NCBI RefSeq assembly: GCF_014109805.1
Contig: NZ_CP059400.1
Span: forward strand, 1,954,001 to 2,018,000
DNA from: Legionella sp. PC1000
Lineage (GTDB): Bacteria; Pseudomonadota; Gammaproteobacteria; Legionellales; Legionellaceae
Direction of reading: 5' to 3'
Length of the DNA stretch: 64,000 nucleotides
Shown: one piece after another, positions 18,852-27,452 of the stretch
How the letters are laid out: every line of letters begins with the position of its first letter
Numbering within the stretch: position 1 is the stretch's first letter
Made by a program: the position numbers and the translations under genes
Notes under the pieces: generated by a model
What the model was told of the DNA's origin: nothing
Databases searched by the model: none
What the model saw: the letters and a program-made list of their open reading frames with translations, nothing else

Positions 18852-19397
18852 TTAAACGTCAAGATAGCTTACGCCATATATTAGCTCTGAAAGCGAAAGG
18901 AATCGAAATGTAGGCTTCTTTGTTGGTTTTATTGATAACGCCGCAATATATTTCTTATCTAGTTCTTCCAGCGTGATATTTAAGACTGAGTATTTTAATT
19001 CTCTACGCTGGTCAAACCATGTTGGAGCATAATTAACTCCATTGAGATTTATATAAACTTTGGTTTTTGCATTGTAGCCAATCCATGTTTTATCTTGCTG
19101 AATAAAGCATGAGACATTTTGCGGAGCTAGGCCAGGGAAGTAGACCTCAGCTTTTTGTCTATAAGTGCCATCGCTTAGTTTGGTGGTGTCGTCTCTACTA
19201 GGACCAAGATATTGACCATATATGTCTTGAAGTATTTGATTGCAAAAACTCATTAATCGTAGCGATATTCGAGAACTGTATAATTCATTTCGTGATTGAT
19301 GAACTTTGAGGCAGAGAGAAATGTAGGAAATAAGCAAAACAAATAGAAATATGTTGAGCCATAGCTTAAGCTTTCGGTTTTTGCCGATATTTATCAT
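18852..19397 (-). CDS. Hypothetical protein with N-terminal membrane anchor
   Basis: The 181-residue protein has a basic N-terminus and one membrane helix (about residues 13-31, LWLNIFLFVLLISYISLCL). The remainder is probably periplasmic, with a central beta-rich part (AEVYFPGLAPQNVSCFIQQD). I recognise no family. It points toward the helicase gene (convergent, 80-base gap) and its 5' end lies about 70 bases from the left end of the IS4-family element. It may be cargo of the island. Confidence 0.45.
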   Translation of the reverse strand: MINIGKNRKLKLWLNIFLFVLLISYISLCLKVHQSRNELYSSRISLRLMSFCNQILQDIYGQYLGPSRDDTTKLSDGTYRQKAEVYFPGLAPQNVSCFIQQDKTWIGYNAKTKVYINLNGVNYAPTWFDQRRELKYSVLNITLEELDKKYIAALSIKPTKKPTFRFLSLSELIYGVSYLDV

Positions 19398-19469
19398 TTA
19401 CTTCCATCTCTTAAAGAATATAAAAAGACCAAACGGTAATTAAAGGTCAATAATAACACAAAATAAGTA

Positions 19470-19504
19470 GGGTCAGGCCCTGAGTGATCGACACTTTTAA
19501 AAAA
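19470..19504. repeat. Left terminal inverted repeat of the IS4-family element
   Basis: 35 bases that are the exact reverse complement of 20778-20812. The repeat contains the short palindrome GGGTCAGGCCCTGA, which gives the ends partial self-complementarity. Confidence 0.9.
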
Positions 19505-19609
19505 GAAAATGTAAACAATAAATTACAACGAGTAGAAATGAATTGACCTGCATATCTTAATGCATATTATGACTGTTTTTCGACGACAGATTTCATAAGG
19601 AGCACTAAG

Positions 19610-20785
19610 ATGCAGGTGACCGCAATTCTAGCCACATATTTAACAAAAGTCATGCGCAAATCACGCTTAAAAACACTTTCCGTATTAGTTGAATCGCTAT
19701 TTCATGCTAAATTTTTTAGTCTAACCGGGCTTGGTCGCGCATTAATAACTGATGCACAAGAGCGAAGTTCAATAAGACGGGTTGATCGGTTTCTAGGAAA
19801 TAAAAAACTACAAAATGATAGGCTCCCCATTTATGATACCATTTGTCGATTAATAGTCGGTGGAGCTTTAAAGCCCTTAATTATTGTGGACTGGTCAACA
19901 ATCCCTAATCAGTCACACAATGTTTTAAGAGCTGCCTTGGTTGCTTCAGGACGAGCACTGACCATCTATGAAGAGGTTCATCCAGAAAAAAAATATACCA
20001 ATCCGAAAGTACATATTCGATTTTTAATGAAGCTTAAACTGATATTAGATGCTGAGGTAAAGCCGATTATTATTACGGATGCTGGATTTGCTACCCCCTG
20101 GTTTAAGGCTGTTCAGGGACTGGGTTGGGATTACGTTGGGCGCATTAGAGGCAATAAATATTATCGCTTACAAAATAGCTCAACATGGTCACCAATCACA
20201 GGTTTACATAAAGCTGCAACAGCTACACCAACGCTTTTAGGAGATGTTGAGCTTTGCAAAGACCACGGATTTAAAACTACGCTTTATCGTTACAAAGGGA
20301 AAGCATTGGGGAGAAAAAACAAGAGTAAACGGGGACAGATTAAACAAACAAATCAATCAAAAAAGCATGCGAAGTCTAATAGAGAACCGTGGTTACTAGT
20401 TAGTTCGCTTCTTATTAACAGTAAAACAGCAATCAAAGTTGTAGAAATCTATAGTCTTCGAATGCAGATTGAAGAGGGATTTAGGGATCTAAAATCAACT
20501 AAATATGGCTTTGGCTTTGAGCATGTAAATACACAACATATTTATCGCTTAAATATTTTTTTCTTAATAGCAATGCTCTCAGCTTTTCTTGCCTGGATTG
20601 TTGGATGGGTGGCTGAGAAAATAAATATACATAGACAATATCAGGCCAACTCAATAAAGAATATGCGCATCCTTTCGCTGTTTTACCTCGGGTGTAGAAT
20701 TATACTCAAAGACAAAGTGAAAATAGAAAATGCATCTATTCGTAAAATTATCGATGATTTCCCCGATTTTAGTGTGGTTTTTTAA
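19610..20785 (+). CDS. IS4-family transposase
   Basis: The 391-residue transposase has the DDE catalytic pattern: Asp in PLIIVDWSTIPN, Asp in PIIITDAGFATPWF, and the YREK-like signature around RMQIEEGFRDLKSTKYGFGF that carries the catalytic glutamate. The central segment is basic (KGKALGRKNKSKRG). The ATG at 19610 has a TAAGGAG ribosome site. The protein is full length and uninterrupted, so the element may still be active. The stop codon falls in the right inverted repeat. Confidence 0.92.
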   Translation: MQVTAILATYLTKVMRKSRLKTLSVLVESLFHAKFFSLTGLGRALITDAQERSSIRRVDRFLGNKKLQNDRLPIYDTICRLIVGGALKPLIIVDWSTIPNQSHNVLRAALVASGRALTIYEEVHPEKKYTNPKVHIRFLMKLKLILDAEVKPIIITDAGFATPWFKAVQGLGWDYVGRIRGNKYYRLQNSSTWSPITGLHKAATATPTLLGDVELCKDHGFKTTLYRYKGKALGRKNKSKRGQIKQTNQSKKHAKSNREPWLLVSSLLINSKTAIKVVEIYSLRMQIEEGFRDLKSTKYGFGFEHVNTQHIYRLNIFFLIAMLSAFLAWIVGWVAEKINIHRQYQANSIKNMRILSLFYLGCRIILKDKVKIENASIRKIIDDFPDFSVVF

Positions 20786-20812
20786 AAGTGTCGATCACTC
20801 AGGGCCTGACCC
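20778..20812. repeat. Right terminal inverted repeat of the IS4-family element
   Basis: 35 bases, exact reverse complement of the left end at 19470-19504. It includes the transposase stop codon. Confidence 0.9.
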
Positions 20813-20879
20813 CATTGGTGCGGCGAATACTCCTGAGACCCTTCACTCATCTAATGCGAGTATGCGACATAGCATAAAC

Positions 20880-21184
20880 CTTGCTTTTAATAATAAAAAT
20901 ATGAAAAAAGATGGAATAAAATGTTTATCTCAATCCGATCAAAATTCTGCGACAGAATTATTTGATTTTATGGATAAATATGGTGTATTCATTGTTCGTA
21001 ATGGTGAATTAGAATCCTAGCTTTCAGAGTTAAACATAAACAAAATGAAAACCAACTGGACGATTGATATCTTAAAGAAAATTGATGAAATAGATTTAAA
21101 ACCCGGAAAAATGATGTTTGGTTATTTATAAATGCGATTCAGCAGTGGATTTCTGACCCTGAAAGAAAAGGAATGGACAATTAA
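20880..21184 (+). pseudogene. Remnant of an OLD-family ATPase/TOPRIM nuclease, C-terminal part
   Basis: The frame reading KKDGIKCLSQSDQNSATELF, then YGVFIVRNGELES, resembles the C-terminal end of OLD-type endonucleases. It is broken by a TAG at 21018 where a tryptophan codon (ELESWL) would be expected, and by a frameshift near 21113, after which DVWLFINAIQQWISDPERKG continues to a stop at 21182-21184. The ATPase and TOPRIM regions are absent, and the IS4-family element lies directly upstream. The left limit of homology is uncertain. It is a dead fragment of a former defence-type gene. Confidence 0.65.
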
Positions 21185-21186
21185 AT

Positions 21187-21569
21187 CTGCTCCACACTCC
21201 GAAGATGTATTTGTTGTATGGCGTCTAGACCGATTAAGTATATCTTTCATTTAATTGAAATAGTAGCTCTACTCGACTCGAAAAAGATTGATCATAAAAG
21301 TTTACAAGAATTCATCGATACATCTTCAAGTTCTGGTAAATTGATATTTCATATTTTTCGAGAATTAGCTGGGTTTGAGAGAAATCTTATTCGAGAACGC
21401 ACCCAGGCAGCAAGAGGTGAAAAAGGTGGATGGCTTAAGAAACTATCTTCAGATAAAAGCTAAATTAGCTATACAGCTTTATTAAGGAAAACAACATAGC
21501 ATAAGCCAAGTTTGTGAATTCATTGAGGTTTCAAAGCCAACTCTGTATAAATATCTTAAACAAATATAA
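21187..21569 (+). pseudogene. Remnant of a serine recombinase (resolvase/invertase family)
   Basis: Pieces of a small serine recombinase are readable across at least two frameshifts and a stop: FVVWRLDRLS near 21208, HLIEIVALLDSKKID then LQEFIDTSSSSGKL and FERNLIRERTQA (to about 21415), then AKLAIQLY and HSISQVCEFIEVSKPTLYKY, ending at 21569. The N-terminal part with the catalytic serine is missing. It shows that a transposon or plasmid once occupied this place. The 81-codon ORF at 21218-21463 is only the middle fragment. Confidence 0.8.
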
Positions 21570-21738
21570 TACTCCGTACCGTTTCATATTGCTATTTAGG
21601 CTTCAATAACTTAAGTTCAAGAAAATTAAATCTTCCAAATAATTTAATAATTAGAGATATATCTTTTAATTCATATTTTTTTCAGTAAAACTATTAAGAA
21701 TTACCAATTATTTCTAGAATAATTTAAATAGGTTAACC

Positions 21739-23022
21739 ATGGCCAAAATTGAAGGGTTCAGAATAAAAAATTTTAAAGCACTAAAAGATATTACTTTAGG
21801 TAGATTATGGAACTTACAAAATGCCGAACCTCTTTCCCCGTTAACGGTAGTAATTGGTAAAAATGGCGTCGGTAAAAGCACTCTATTTGATGCATTTGGA
21901 TTTCTTGCTGATTGTTTAAAGTCAGGAGTAGAAGAAGCTTGTGACGCACATGGGCGAGGTGGTTTTCAAAAAATTTTAACTCAAAATGAAAAAGGCCCTA
22001 TCGAGTTTGAGATTTATTATAAAGAAGATGGTAATGCTCGTCCTATAACTTATGAATTAGCGATAAATATTGATAAGACCGGCAGGCCATATGTTCAAAA
22101 AGAACGTCTAAGACAACGCCGAAAAGGACAAACCAAGGGATGGCCCTTTTCCTTTTTAATATTAAATGAGGGTGTGGGCTTAGTTTGGAAAGGTGATAAT
22201 GAAGGGCAACAAATTATAGAAAATAAAAATGAATATTTTAATCTTGATAAATTAATGCGTTCAATTAGTGATGAAGAATCGAGGGAGACTGAAGTTGTTG
22301 AGCTAGATGATAAACGTAAGCTCGGTATTTCAACATTTGGCTCCTTAAAACAGCACCCAAGAATTTCTGCATTTCGAAGATTTATTGAAGGTTGGTACTT
22401 AAGCTATTTCACTCCCGATGCAGCTAGGAGCTTACCACTTGCGGGTCCACAAAAACATCTTAATATACATGGTGATAATCTGGGTAATGTTGTTCAGTTT
22501 ATGGAAAGAGAACATGCAAAACGATTTCAAACTATTCTTTCTAGAATTGCGGAGAAAATACCAGGTATTTATAAAATTGACACAGAAAAAACTAATGATG
22601 GGAGGTTGTTACTGAGATTTAATGATAGAGGTTTTAAAGATCCATTTTACTCACAACAAATGTCCGATGGAACATTAAAAGTTTTTGCTTACTTATTACT
22701 TCTTGAAGATCCTAATCCGCCTCCATTTCTTTGTATAGAAGAACCTGAAAATGGTTTATATCATAAACTGTTAGAAACCTTGGCTCAGGAATTTCGTGAA
22801 CATGCGACAGGACGTAAAGGTGGCTCGCAAGTTTTCATCACTACACATCAACCTTATTTAGTCGATGCACTTTTACCTGAGGAAGTATGGATTTTAGAAA
22901 AAAACTCTAGTGGGTATTCAACTATACGAAGAGCAAGTGACGATGAACTAATAAAGAACATGGTTGCAGAAGGTTTACCTTTAGGTGGGCTTTGGTATAG
23001 TGATTATTTAGATGCGAGGTAA
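21739..23022 (+). CDS. ABC-type AAA ATPase (AAA_21-like), partner of DUF4276 protein
   Basis: The 427-residue protein has an SMC/RecF-like N-terminus (IEGFRIKNFKALKDITLG), Walker A VIGKNGVGKSTLFDAFGFL near residue 38, the signature-like QQMSDGTLKVFAYLLLLEDP, Walker B FLCIEEPENGLYHKLLETLA and the H-loop QVFITTHQPYLVDAL. The C-terminus is specific to this class. It overlaps nothing but is one base from the next gene's start, so the two form a tight two-gene operon. ABC-ATPase plus TOPRIM-like nuclease pairs are typical defence modules (compare OLD/Gabija and PARIS); this pair belongs to that general type rather than to a named system I can prove. Confidence 0.85.
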   Translation: MAKIEGFRIKNFKALKDITLGRLWNLQNAEPLSPLTVVIGKNGVGKSTLFDAFGFLADCLKSGVEEACDAHGRGGFQKILTQNEKGPIEFEIYYKEDGNARPITYELAINIDKTGRPYVQKERLRQRRKGQTKGWPFSFLILNEGVGLVWKGDNEGQQIIENKNEYFNLDKLMRSISDEESRETEVVELDDKRKLGISTFGSLKQHPRISAFRRFIEGWYLSYFTPDAARSLPLAGPQKHLNIHGDNLGNVVQFMEREHAKRFQTILSRIAEKIPGIYKIDTEKTNDGRLLLRFNDRGFKDPFYSQQMSDGTLKVFAYLLLLEDPNPPPFLCIEEPENGLYHKLLETLAQEFREHATGRKGGSQVFITTHQPYLVDALLPEEVWILEKNSSGYSTIRRASDDELIKNMVAEGLPLGGLWYSDYLDAR

Positions 23023-23023
23023 T

Positions 23024-23671
23024 ATGCATTTTGAAATTCTTGTGGAAGACACCTCTGGAAAAAAATTATTAGATATTATTGTACCTAAGATTATTGGAGA
23101 AGATCATACTTATAAAGTGCATGCTTACAAAGGGATAGGTAAAATCCCTAAAAATCTAAATGCAAAAAGTGATCCTCAGAAGCGCATTCTTCTTACCAAT
23201 CTTCCTAAACTATTACAAGGTTATGGACAAACTTATCAAGGAACAAGATATAATGTAGCTATAATTGTAGTTTGTGATTTAGACAAAAAAAATTTAACCG
23301 AATTCCTTAGCGAACTAAACCAAGTTTTGAATTCTTGCAAACATAAACCAATAACTCGATTTTGCATTGCGATAGAAGAGGGAGAAGCTTGGTTTTTAGG
23401 CGATATTCAAGCTATAAATCAAGCTTATCCTAAAGCAAAAAGTTCGGTACTAGAGCAATATGTAAATGATAGCATTTGCGGAACTTGGGAAATTTTAGCT
23501 GATGCCATATATCCTGGTGGCGCTCAAAACCTTTCAAAAGCAGGTTGGGTAAGCATAGGTACAGAAAAATCTAATTGGGCTGAAAAAATTAGCCCCCATA
23601 TGAATTTAGAATCTAATAAATCTCCAAGTTTTAAATTTTTTAGAGACACATTGCGTAAGCTTATTAATTAG
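23024..23671 (+). CDS. DUF4276 family protein (TOPRIM-like), partner of the ABC ATPase
   Basis: The 215-residue protein begins MHFEILVEDTSGKKLLD; the ATG at 23024 lies one base after the ATPase stop with GAGGT upstream and is preferred over the ATG at 23012. DUF4276 features are visible: an acidic residue in the first strand (VED), VAIIVVCDLDKKN, the FCIAIEEGEAWFLGD block and the C-terminal APHM-like SPHMNLESNKSPSFKFFRD. The arrangement of Glu, DxD and later acids fits a TOPRIM-like metal-binding fold, so it is a probable nuclease or effector activated by the ATPase. Family assignment is good; nuclease activity is inferred. Confidence 0.85.
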   Translation: MHFEILVEDTSGKKLLDIIVPKIIGEDHTYKVHAYKGIGKIPKNLNAKSDPQKRILLTNLPKLLQGYGQTYQGTRYNVAIIVVCDLDKKNLTEFLSELNQVLNSCKHKPITRFCIAIEEGEAWFLGDIQAINQAYPKAKSSVLEQYVNDSICGTWEILADAIYPGGAQNLSKAGWVSIGTEKSNWAEKISPHMNLESNKSPSFKFFRDTLRKLIN

Positions 23672-24070
23672 TAAGCTCTTTAAGAATCATTTCCCTAAAA
23701 ATTATTTCGCTAAATTTTGAGCATCAACGTTATGTGGTCTTATCGTTAAAGAAATTATTCACTAACTTAATTATTTAATATTAAAACGAACTTTGATTTT
23801 GGGCCAGAGTTTCCGAACCGATTCTAAGCAAAATATAGAGAATAACCACTCCTTCCCCACTTATTCCACAAACCCATCCTTTTACAAACTTGTAATTCTA
23901 TAGCGAGAAGTAATTTTTTGCTTTAATTATATTTTAGGAAAATGAATCAAAGGTCTTGTGTTCTTGAGTAATCTTTTCAAATTGGTTTAGAGCATTTTTC
24001 ATCGGTACCAAAACTGGTACCAAATTTTTCTGATGGGGTTTGGAGAACTTTATAAAACCCTTACTGGGCT
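23672..24070. other. Intergenic region with paired GGTACCAAA repeats next to a tRNA fragment
   Basis: About 400 bases without an acceptable gene. Near its right end, two GGTACCAAA repeats occur at 24004 and 24016. On the minus strand the same stretch reads EKFGTSFGTDEKC, resembling the C-terminal tail of tyrosine integrases, so a decayed integrase end may lie here. Its position next to the tRNA-Pro fragment supports an old attachment region. Confidence 0.45.
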
Positions 24071-24115
24071 TGGTCTGGACGGAAGGATTTGAACCTTCGA
24101 CCACTAGCACCCCAT
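24071..24115 (-). pseudogene. 3' half of tRNA-Pro(GGG): attachment-site remnant
   Basis: Read on the minus strand, this stretch starts in the anticodon loop (ATGGGGTG), then has the 3' anticodon-stem strand GCTAG, the variable loop, a complete T arm (GAAGG TTCAAAT CCTTC), the acceptor strand CGTCCAG, discriminator A and CCA. The 5' half is missing and the similarity stops in the anticodon loop. That is what tyrosine integrases leave when they recombine at a tRNA anticodon loop and duplicate the 3' part. The closest match from memory is tRNA-Pro(GGG). Confidence 0.75.
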
Positions 24116-24124
24116 GTACTTAAC

Positions 24125-24370
24125 CTATCCATTTAAAAAAATAAATAACCAATCAATTAATTTTTTAAAAGTATCTCTATCAAAATATTCTTTACCATTG
24201 GCAACATGGCTTAGAATTAACGGATTAACTTCTAAAATTTCTGCAAATGATTCTAAATCCAGGAAAGTATGATGTAATATCATTTTCACTATAATTTTTT
24301 GGGATTTATTGGTTAATTTATATCTTGTTTCCTTTTGATCTAAAGCAACTGACAAACTCTCCATGTCCAC
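24125..24370 (-). CDS. Small helical, possibly DNA-binding protein
   Basis: The 81-residue protein has a helix-turn-helix-like pattern (LDLESFAEILEVNPLILSHVANGKEYFDR) similar to XRE-type domains, where ILSHVANG would lie in or after the recognition helix. The C-terminus is hydrophobic (KKLIDWLFIFLNG). It lies 140 bases from the 3' end of the peptide transporter gene on the same strand and next to the tRNA-Pro remnant. A regulatory role is possible, but I cannot name a family. Confidence 0.5.
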   Translation of the reverse strand: MDMESLSVALDQKETRYKLTNKSQKIIVKMILHHTFLDLESFAEILEVNPLILSHVANGKEYFDRDTFKKLIDWLFIFLNG

Positions 24371-24511
24371 TCCATCTAAAACAAAAAAATCGATAGTTGT
24401 TTACGTTGATTAAGAGTAAGTTGTTTTGATAATTTAAAAAATTAGAATATTTGCCTCGAAAATGTTATAGGAAAAATGCATAAATGAATCAAGAATAGTC
24501 ATATTTTGATT

Positions 24512-25993
24512 TTAAATTTGCACAACTGAATCATTGATAACTTTGCTAGGTAAGGGCTCATCTAAAAGATTCTTAATTTTTCTATCAATGATTAATAGAA
24601 ATATTCCACCTGCTAATGCCCATATCCCCAGTTGATAAAATACATGAAGATAATCTGGATTTGTGATAAGAGGATCTGTTACTTGGGTATGCACCATTTT
24701 ATTAGAAATATATTGTGAAAGTGAGGCAGAAACTCCTGAAACCATCATCCAAGTTCCCATTAGAATACCTTGTAACTGAATAGGTGCTATGCGTCCAATC
24801 ATTGCATAGCCAACTGGTCCTATAAGTAATTCAGCAAATGTTATAGCTGTAAAATGCAGTATGACCCAGAATAATCTACTGAAACCCTGATTATTAGAAA
24901 ATATTACTGCAAAAGCTAAGCAAAGGAAGGACAAAGCTAAAATAAAAAAAGCACTAGCAAACTGAGTGGAAGTAGAAAAATTATATCCTCTGTTTTTAAA
25001 TTTATTAATAAGTATTGATAAAACTGGAGCTCCGAAGATAATTATTACTGCATTAATATTTAAAATCCATTGTGTAGCAATTTCATAATTGAATATTTTT
25101 TTATCAACATTGTTTTTAATAAATAATATAATACCCATTGGACCAGTATAATAAATCATCCAGAAAATAATTGAGGTAGTTGCTAAGATTAAATAAATAA
25201 AGATTTTTTGCTTATCTTCTCGATTCTTTTGTCTAAGACCTAAGGTAAGAATAATTAAAAGCATGCCCAAACTTGTAATAATCACAAGACTATTACTCAA
25301 GTAAGAGGAATGAAAACATAAAACCAGTAAAGGGATAAGCAATAGAATTACCCATACACTAGTTATGTTTGTTCTAAGTTTTTCTCTACTGTTTATAAAA
25401 CCTCTTAATTCTTTATCTTTAAGATTACGCCAACAAAAAATCAGGGTTAACACAGTTAGGATATTAGCTACTGAGCTTATATAGAATAAATGCTGATAGT
25501 TATTTGAATAGTCATAAAAGCCGCTAGTAATAAAGCCAGATAAAAATCCAACATTCATTGCTGCATAGCTTAAAAAAAATGCTTTATCTCTTCTGCTATC
25601 ATCTGGCCCAAAAAGTTGAGATAGGAGGGTATTATAACAAGTCGTATTTAAACCACAGCCTATCAAAAATAGACTTAGACCAATATACAGCAGTGATTCA
25701 TTAGCAAGTGAAAGAACTAAAAGACCAAATGTTTGGATTATAGTAGTAATTAAAAATAAACTGCGATTACTTAGATATTTTCCCCCTATAACCCCACCCA
25801 ATAAATGTAAAACATAATTAAAGGCAAGGAATAAACCCACAATGCTATTAGAAGTAGTTTGAGAAAAGCCAAGCTTTTTATTGATATACAGTGAAAGTGA
25901 AGAATAAAGCACTGCAAACGAAAACGTTGAAAAAGCTTGAATAAAATATAGAGAAGTTACTCCTTGAGGCATTCTTTGTGATTTACTAAACAT
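24512..25993 (-). CDS. POT-family (MFS) peptide transporter
   Basis: The 493-residue protein has about 12-14 predicted membrane segments and the features of the proton-dependent oligopeptide transporter family: an N-terminal MPQGVTSLYFIQAFSTFSF helix, the DSRRDKAFFLSYAAMNVG motif (compare FYxxINxG of PTR2), and a C-terminal half with LLIGPVGYAMIGRIAPIQLQG. An AAGGAAAT ribosome site precedes the ATG. It is divergent from the 435-residue gene across 124 bases. Beside a borosin-type methyltransferase it may move a peptide product or precursor; that is inference, since such transporters normally import di- and tripeptides and are common in Legionella. Confidence 0.88.
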   Translation of the reverse strand: MFSKSQRMPQGVTSLYFIQAFSTFSFAVLYSSLSLYINKKLGFSQTTSNSIVGLFLAFNYVLHLLGGVIGGKYLSNRSLFLITTIIQTFGLLVLSLANESLLYIGLSLFLIGCGLNTTCYNTLLSQLFGPDDSRRDKAFFLSYAAMNVGFLSGFITSGFYDYSNNYQHLFYISSVANILTVLTLIFCWRNLKDKELRGFINSREKLRTNITSVWVILLLIPLLVLCFHSSYLSNSLVIITSLGMLLIILTLGLRQKNREDKQKIFIYLILATTSIIFWMIYYTGPMGIILFIKNNVDKKIFNYEIATQWILNINAVIIIFGAPVLSILINKFKNRGYNFSTSTQFASAFFILALSFLCLAFAVIFSNNQGFSRLFWVILHFTAITFAELLIGPVGYAMIGRIAPIQLQGILMGTWMMVSGVSASLSQYISNKMVHTQVTDPLITNPDYLHVFYQLGIWALAGGIFLLIIDRKIKNLLDEPLPSKVINDSVVQI

Positions 25994-26117
25994 TTATTTC
26001 CTTTTACATCCTTGAGGAGGGTGACTCTATCATTAAATTTGACTACTATTAAATCCTTTTTACAATTATGCAAATTTTTAAATAAGGATATTTGCAGTAA
26101 ACTGCATCATAAGTGTT

Positions 26118-27425
26118 ATGGATATGAATCGAATAGTAAAAGTTTCATGGAATGAAATAAAAGATAGAGTGAATGTTGTAAACCCTTCTATTTATCAAGT
26201 GCTTGAAGAACTTTTATCTGAGTCACGAATCCCATTTTTTTTAGCTTCGTATAAATTCGGTGAGCATTTTGGTATTAAAAACCATGCTTATCTGCCTTCT
26301 CCATCAGGGAGTTTAGAAAAAATTGATAGTATTCATTTAGAGAACGAGTTATTTAAACATTTAGGTTATGGGAAAAATAGTCTTCCTTTGGGGATGATTC
26401 TGGACAAATTCTGCGAATGGCATTATTTTGGGGAGGAAGAAAGAATTTTTCCGGATTGTGTTCAAGGTCCAGGAGCAATTTTCAATATGCAAATTGTTTT
26501 TGATGAGGACCAAACAGTAGATAACAACGTCCTTTCTGTTTCATCGGGTGCTTTATCCTCCTTTTTGCTACCCAATATTGGTTGTCAAAGAAAGCATTCC
26601 AGAATACAAAAATTCTTTAATGTTTCTCACCCTCCGCCAAAATCTCCCTATGAGCATTATCGTATTTTTAAAGAGCTTTTAAGTGAAAAATTAACTACAG
26701 CAAGGTGGAATAGTCAGATTCTTTATTTTTCTGAGCAATTTATTGAAGAAGTTAAAAATAATGAAAAATGGTTGAAAGTAAAACTTTATTTTTCTGAAGC
26801 TCTGCGTAAGAAATTAACAAAAAATACCTATGATGCCTCCTGCAATGATTTATTTTTAAGTGCAAAGAAAGTAAATCGTTTTAGACCTACCCCCTTTATT
26901 ATGGATACAGCAAAATATATTTTTAATATTTGTATGGGCTCTGGAATTGGAGTGAAACCAGCAGTTGATGAGCAATATTTGCCTGTTAGTGATATTCAAA
27001 AAATATACAACACTTGTTATGGACTTGAATATACCCCTACTGTAATGGTTCCATCAACTCTACAAGAAAAAAATGACAGCGTTTACTATCCATTACAATG
27101 TCCATTTGCAAAAATAAACACCTTTAAAACAAATCAAAGCAATAGTACGTTAACAGAGCTTGAAACTTTAAAGAATGTATTGTTAGCCTATAAAGAGGAA
27201 TTTACAGAGGAGAAAGGGGATGCATTTGGTAGTACTTTGCATAAAGTAAGCAAAGAAACGCAATTTACTTTTTACCATTATAAAGAAAATGGGCAAAATT
27301 TGATTAGAAATCCTACTGAGTTATTAAATGAGGATCCTCGTTTTTTATATTCTTATTGTGATAACACGACGAATTTCTCTAGTGATGCAAAGCTATTTCG
27401 AGGATGTGTTCGACTTGCTAGATAG
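26118..27425 (+). CDS. Uncharacterised 435-residue protein in putative borosin cluster
   Basis: I do not recognise the family. The protein is soluble, without signal peptide or membrane helix. Visible landmarks: LPSPSGSLEKIDS, DKFCEWHYFGEEERIFPDC, a run of acidic residues (VFDEDQTVDNN), HPPPKSPYEHYRIFKELL, and a cysteine- and proline-containing C-terminal half. It is divergent from the POT transporter and converges on the methyltransferase; before the IS5 insertion their 3' ends would have overlapped by about 33 bases. This close packing suggests a shared function, perhaps a tailoring enzyme or a precursor-binding factor. A shorter start at 26124 is also possible. Confidence 0.55.
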   Translation: MDMNRIVKVSWNEIKDRVNVVNPSIYQVLEELLSESRIPFFLASYKFGEHFGIKNHAYLPSPSGSLEKIDSIHLENELFKHLGYGKNSLPLGMILDKFCEWHYFGEEERIFPDCVQGPGAIFNMQIVFDEDQTVDNNVLSVSSGALSSFLLPNIGCQRKHSRIQKFFNVSHPPPKSPYEHYRIFKELLSEKLTTARWNSQILYFSEQFIEEVKNNEKWLKVKLYFSEALRKKLTKNTYDASCNDLFLSAKKVNRFRPTPFIMDTAKYIFNICMGSGIGVKPAVDEQYLPVSDIQKIYNTCYGLEYTPTVMVPSTLQEKNDSVYYPLQCPFAKINTFKTNQSNSTLTELETLKNVLLAYKEEFTEEKGDAFGSTLHKVSKETQFTFYHYKENGQNLIRNPTELLNEDPRFLYSYCDNTTNFSSDAKLFRGCVRLAR

Positions 27426-27452
27426 TTGATAATCTTTGATATTGATATCTAG

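Larger units (their letters stand above)
19470..20812 (+). mobile_element. Complete IS4-family insertion sequence
   Basis: A 1343-bp element bounded by perfect 35-bp terminal inverted repeats starting GGGTCAGGCCCTGAGTGATC, at 19470-19504 and 20778-20812. It contains one intact transposase gene whose stop codon lies inside the right repeat. I see no clear target duplication: the left flank ends AATAAGTA and the right flank starts CATTGGTG. The element separates an intact membrane-anchored hypothetical gene from a decayed OLD-nuclease remnant. Confidence 0.9.

Noticed and set aside
20730..21020. 96-codon ORF crossing the right IS end
   Set aside because: Its first part is the IS end and its last part is the OLD-nuclease remnant; it is a chance fusion.
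21218..21463. 81-codon ORF read as an intact small resolvase
   Set aside because: Resolvase sequence continues on both sides in other frames, so it is the middle piece of a pseudogene.
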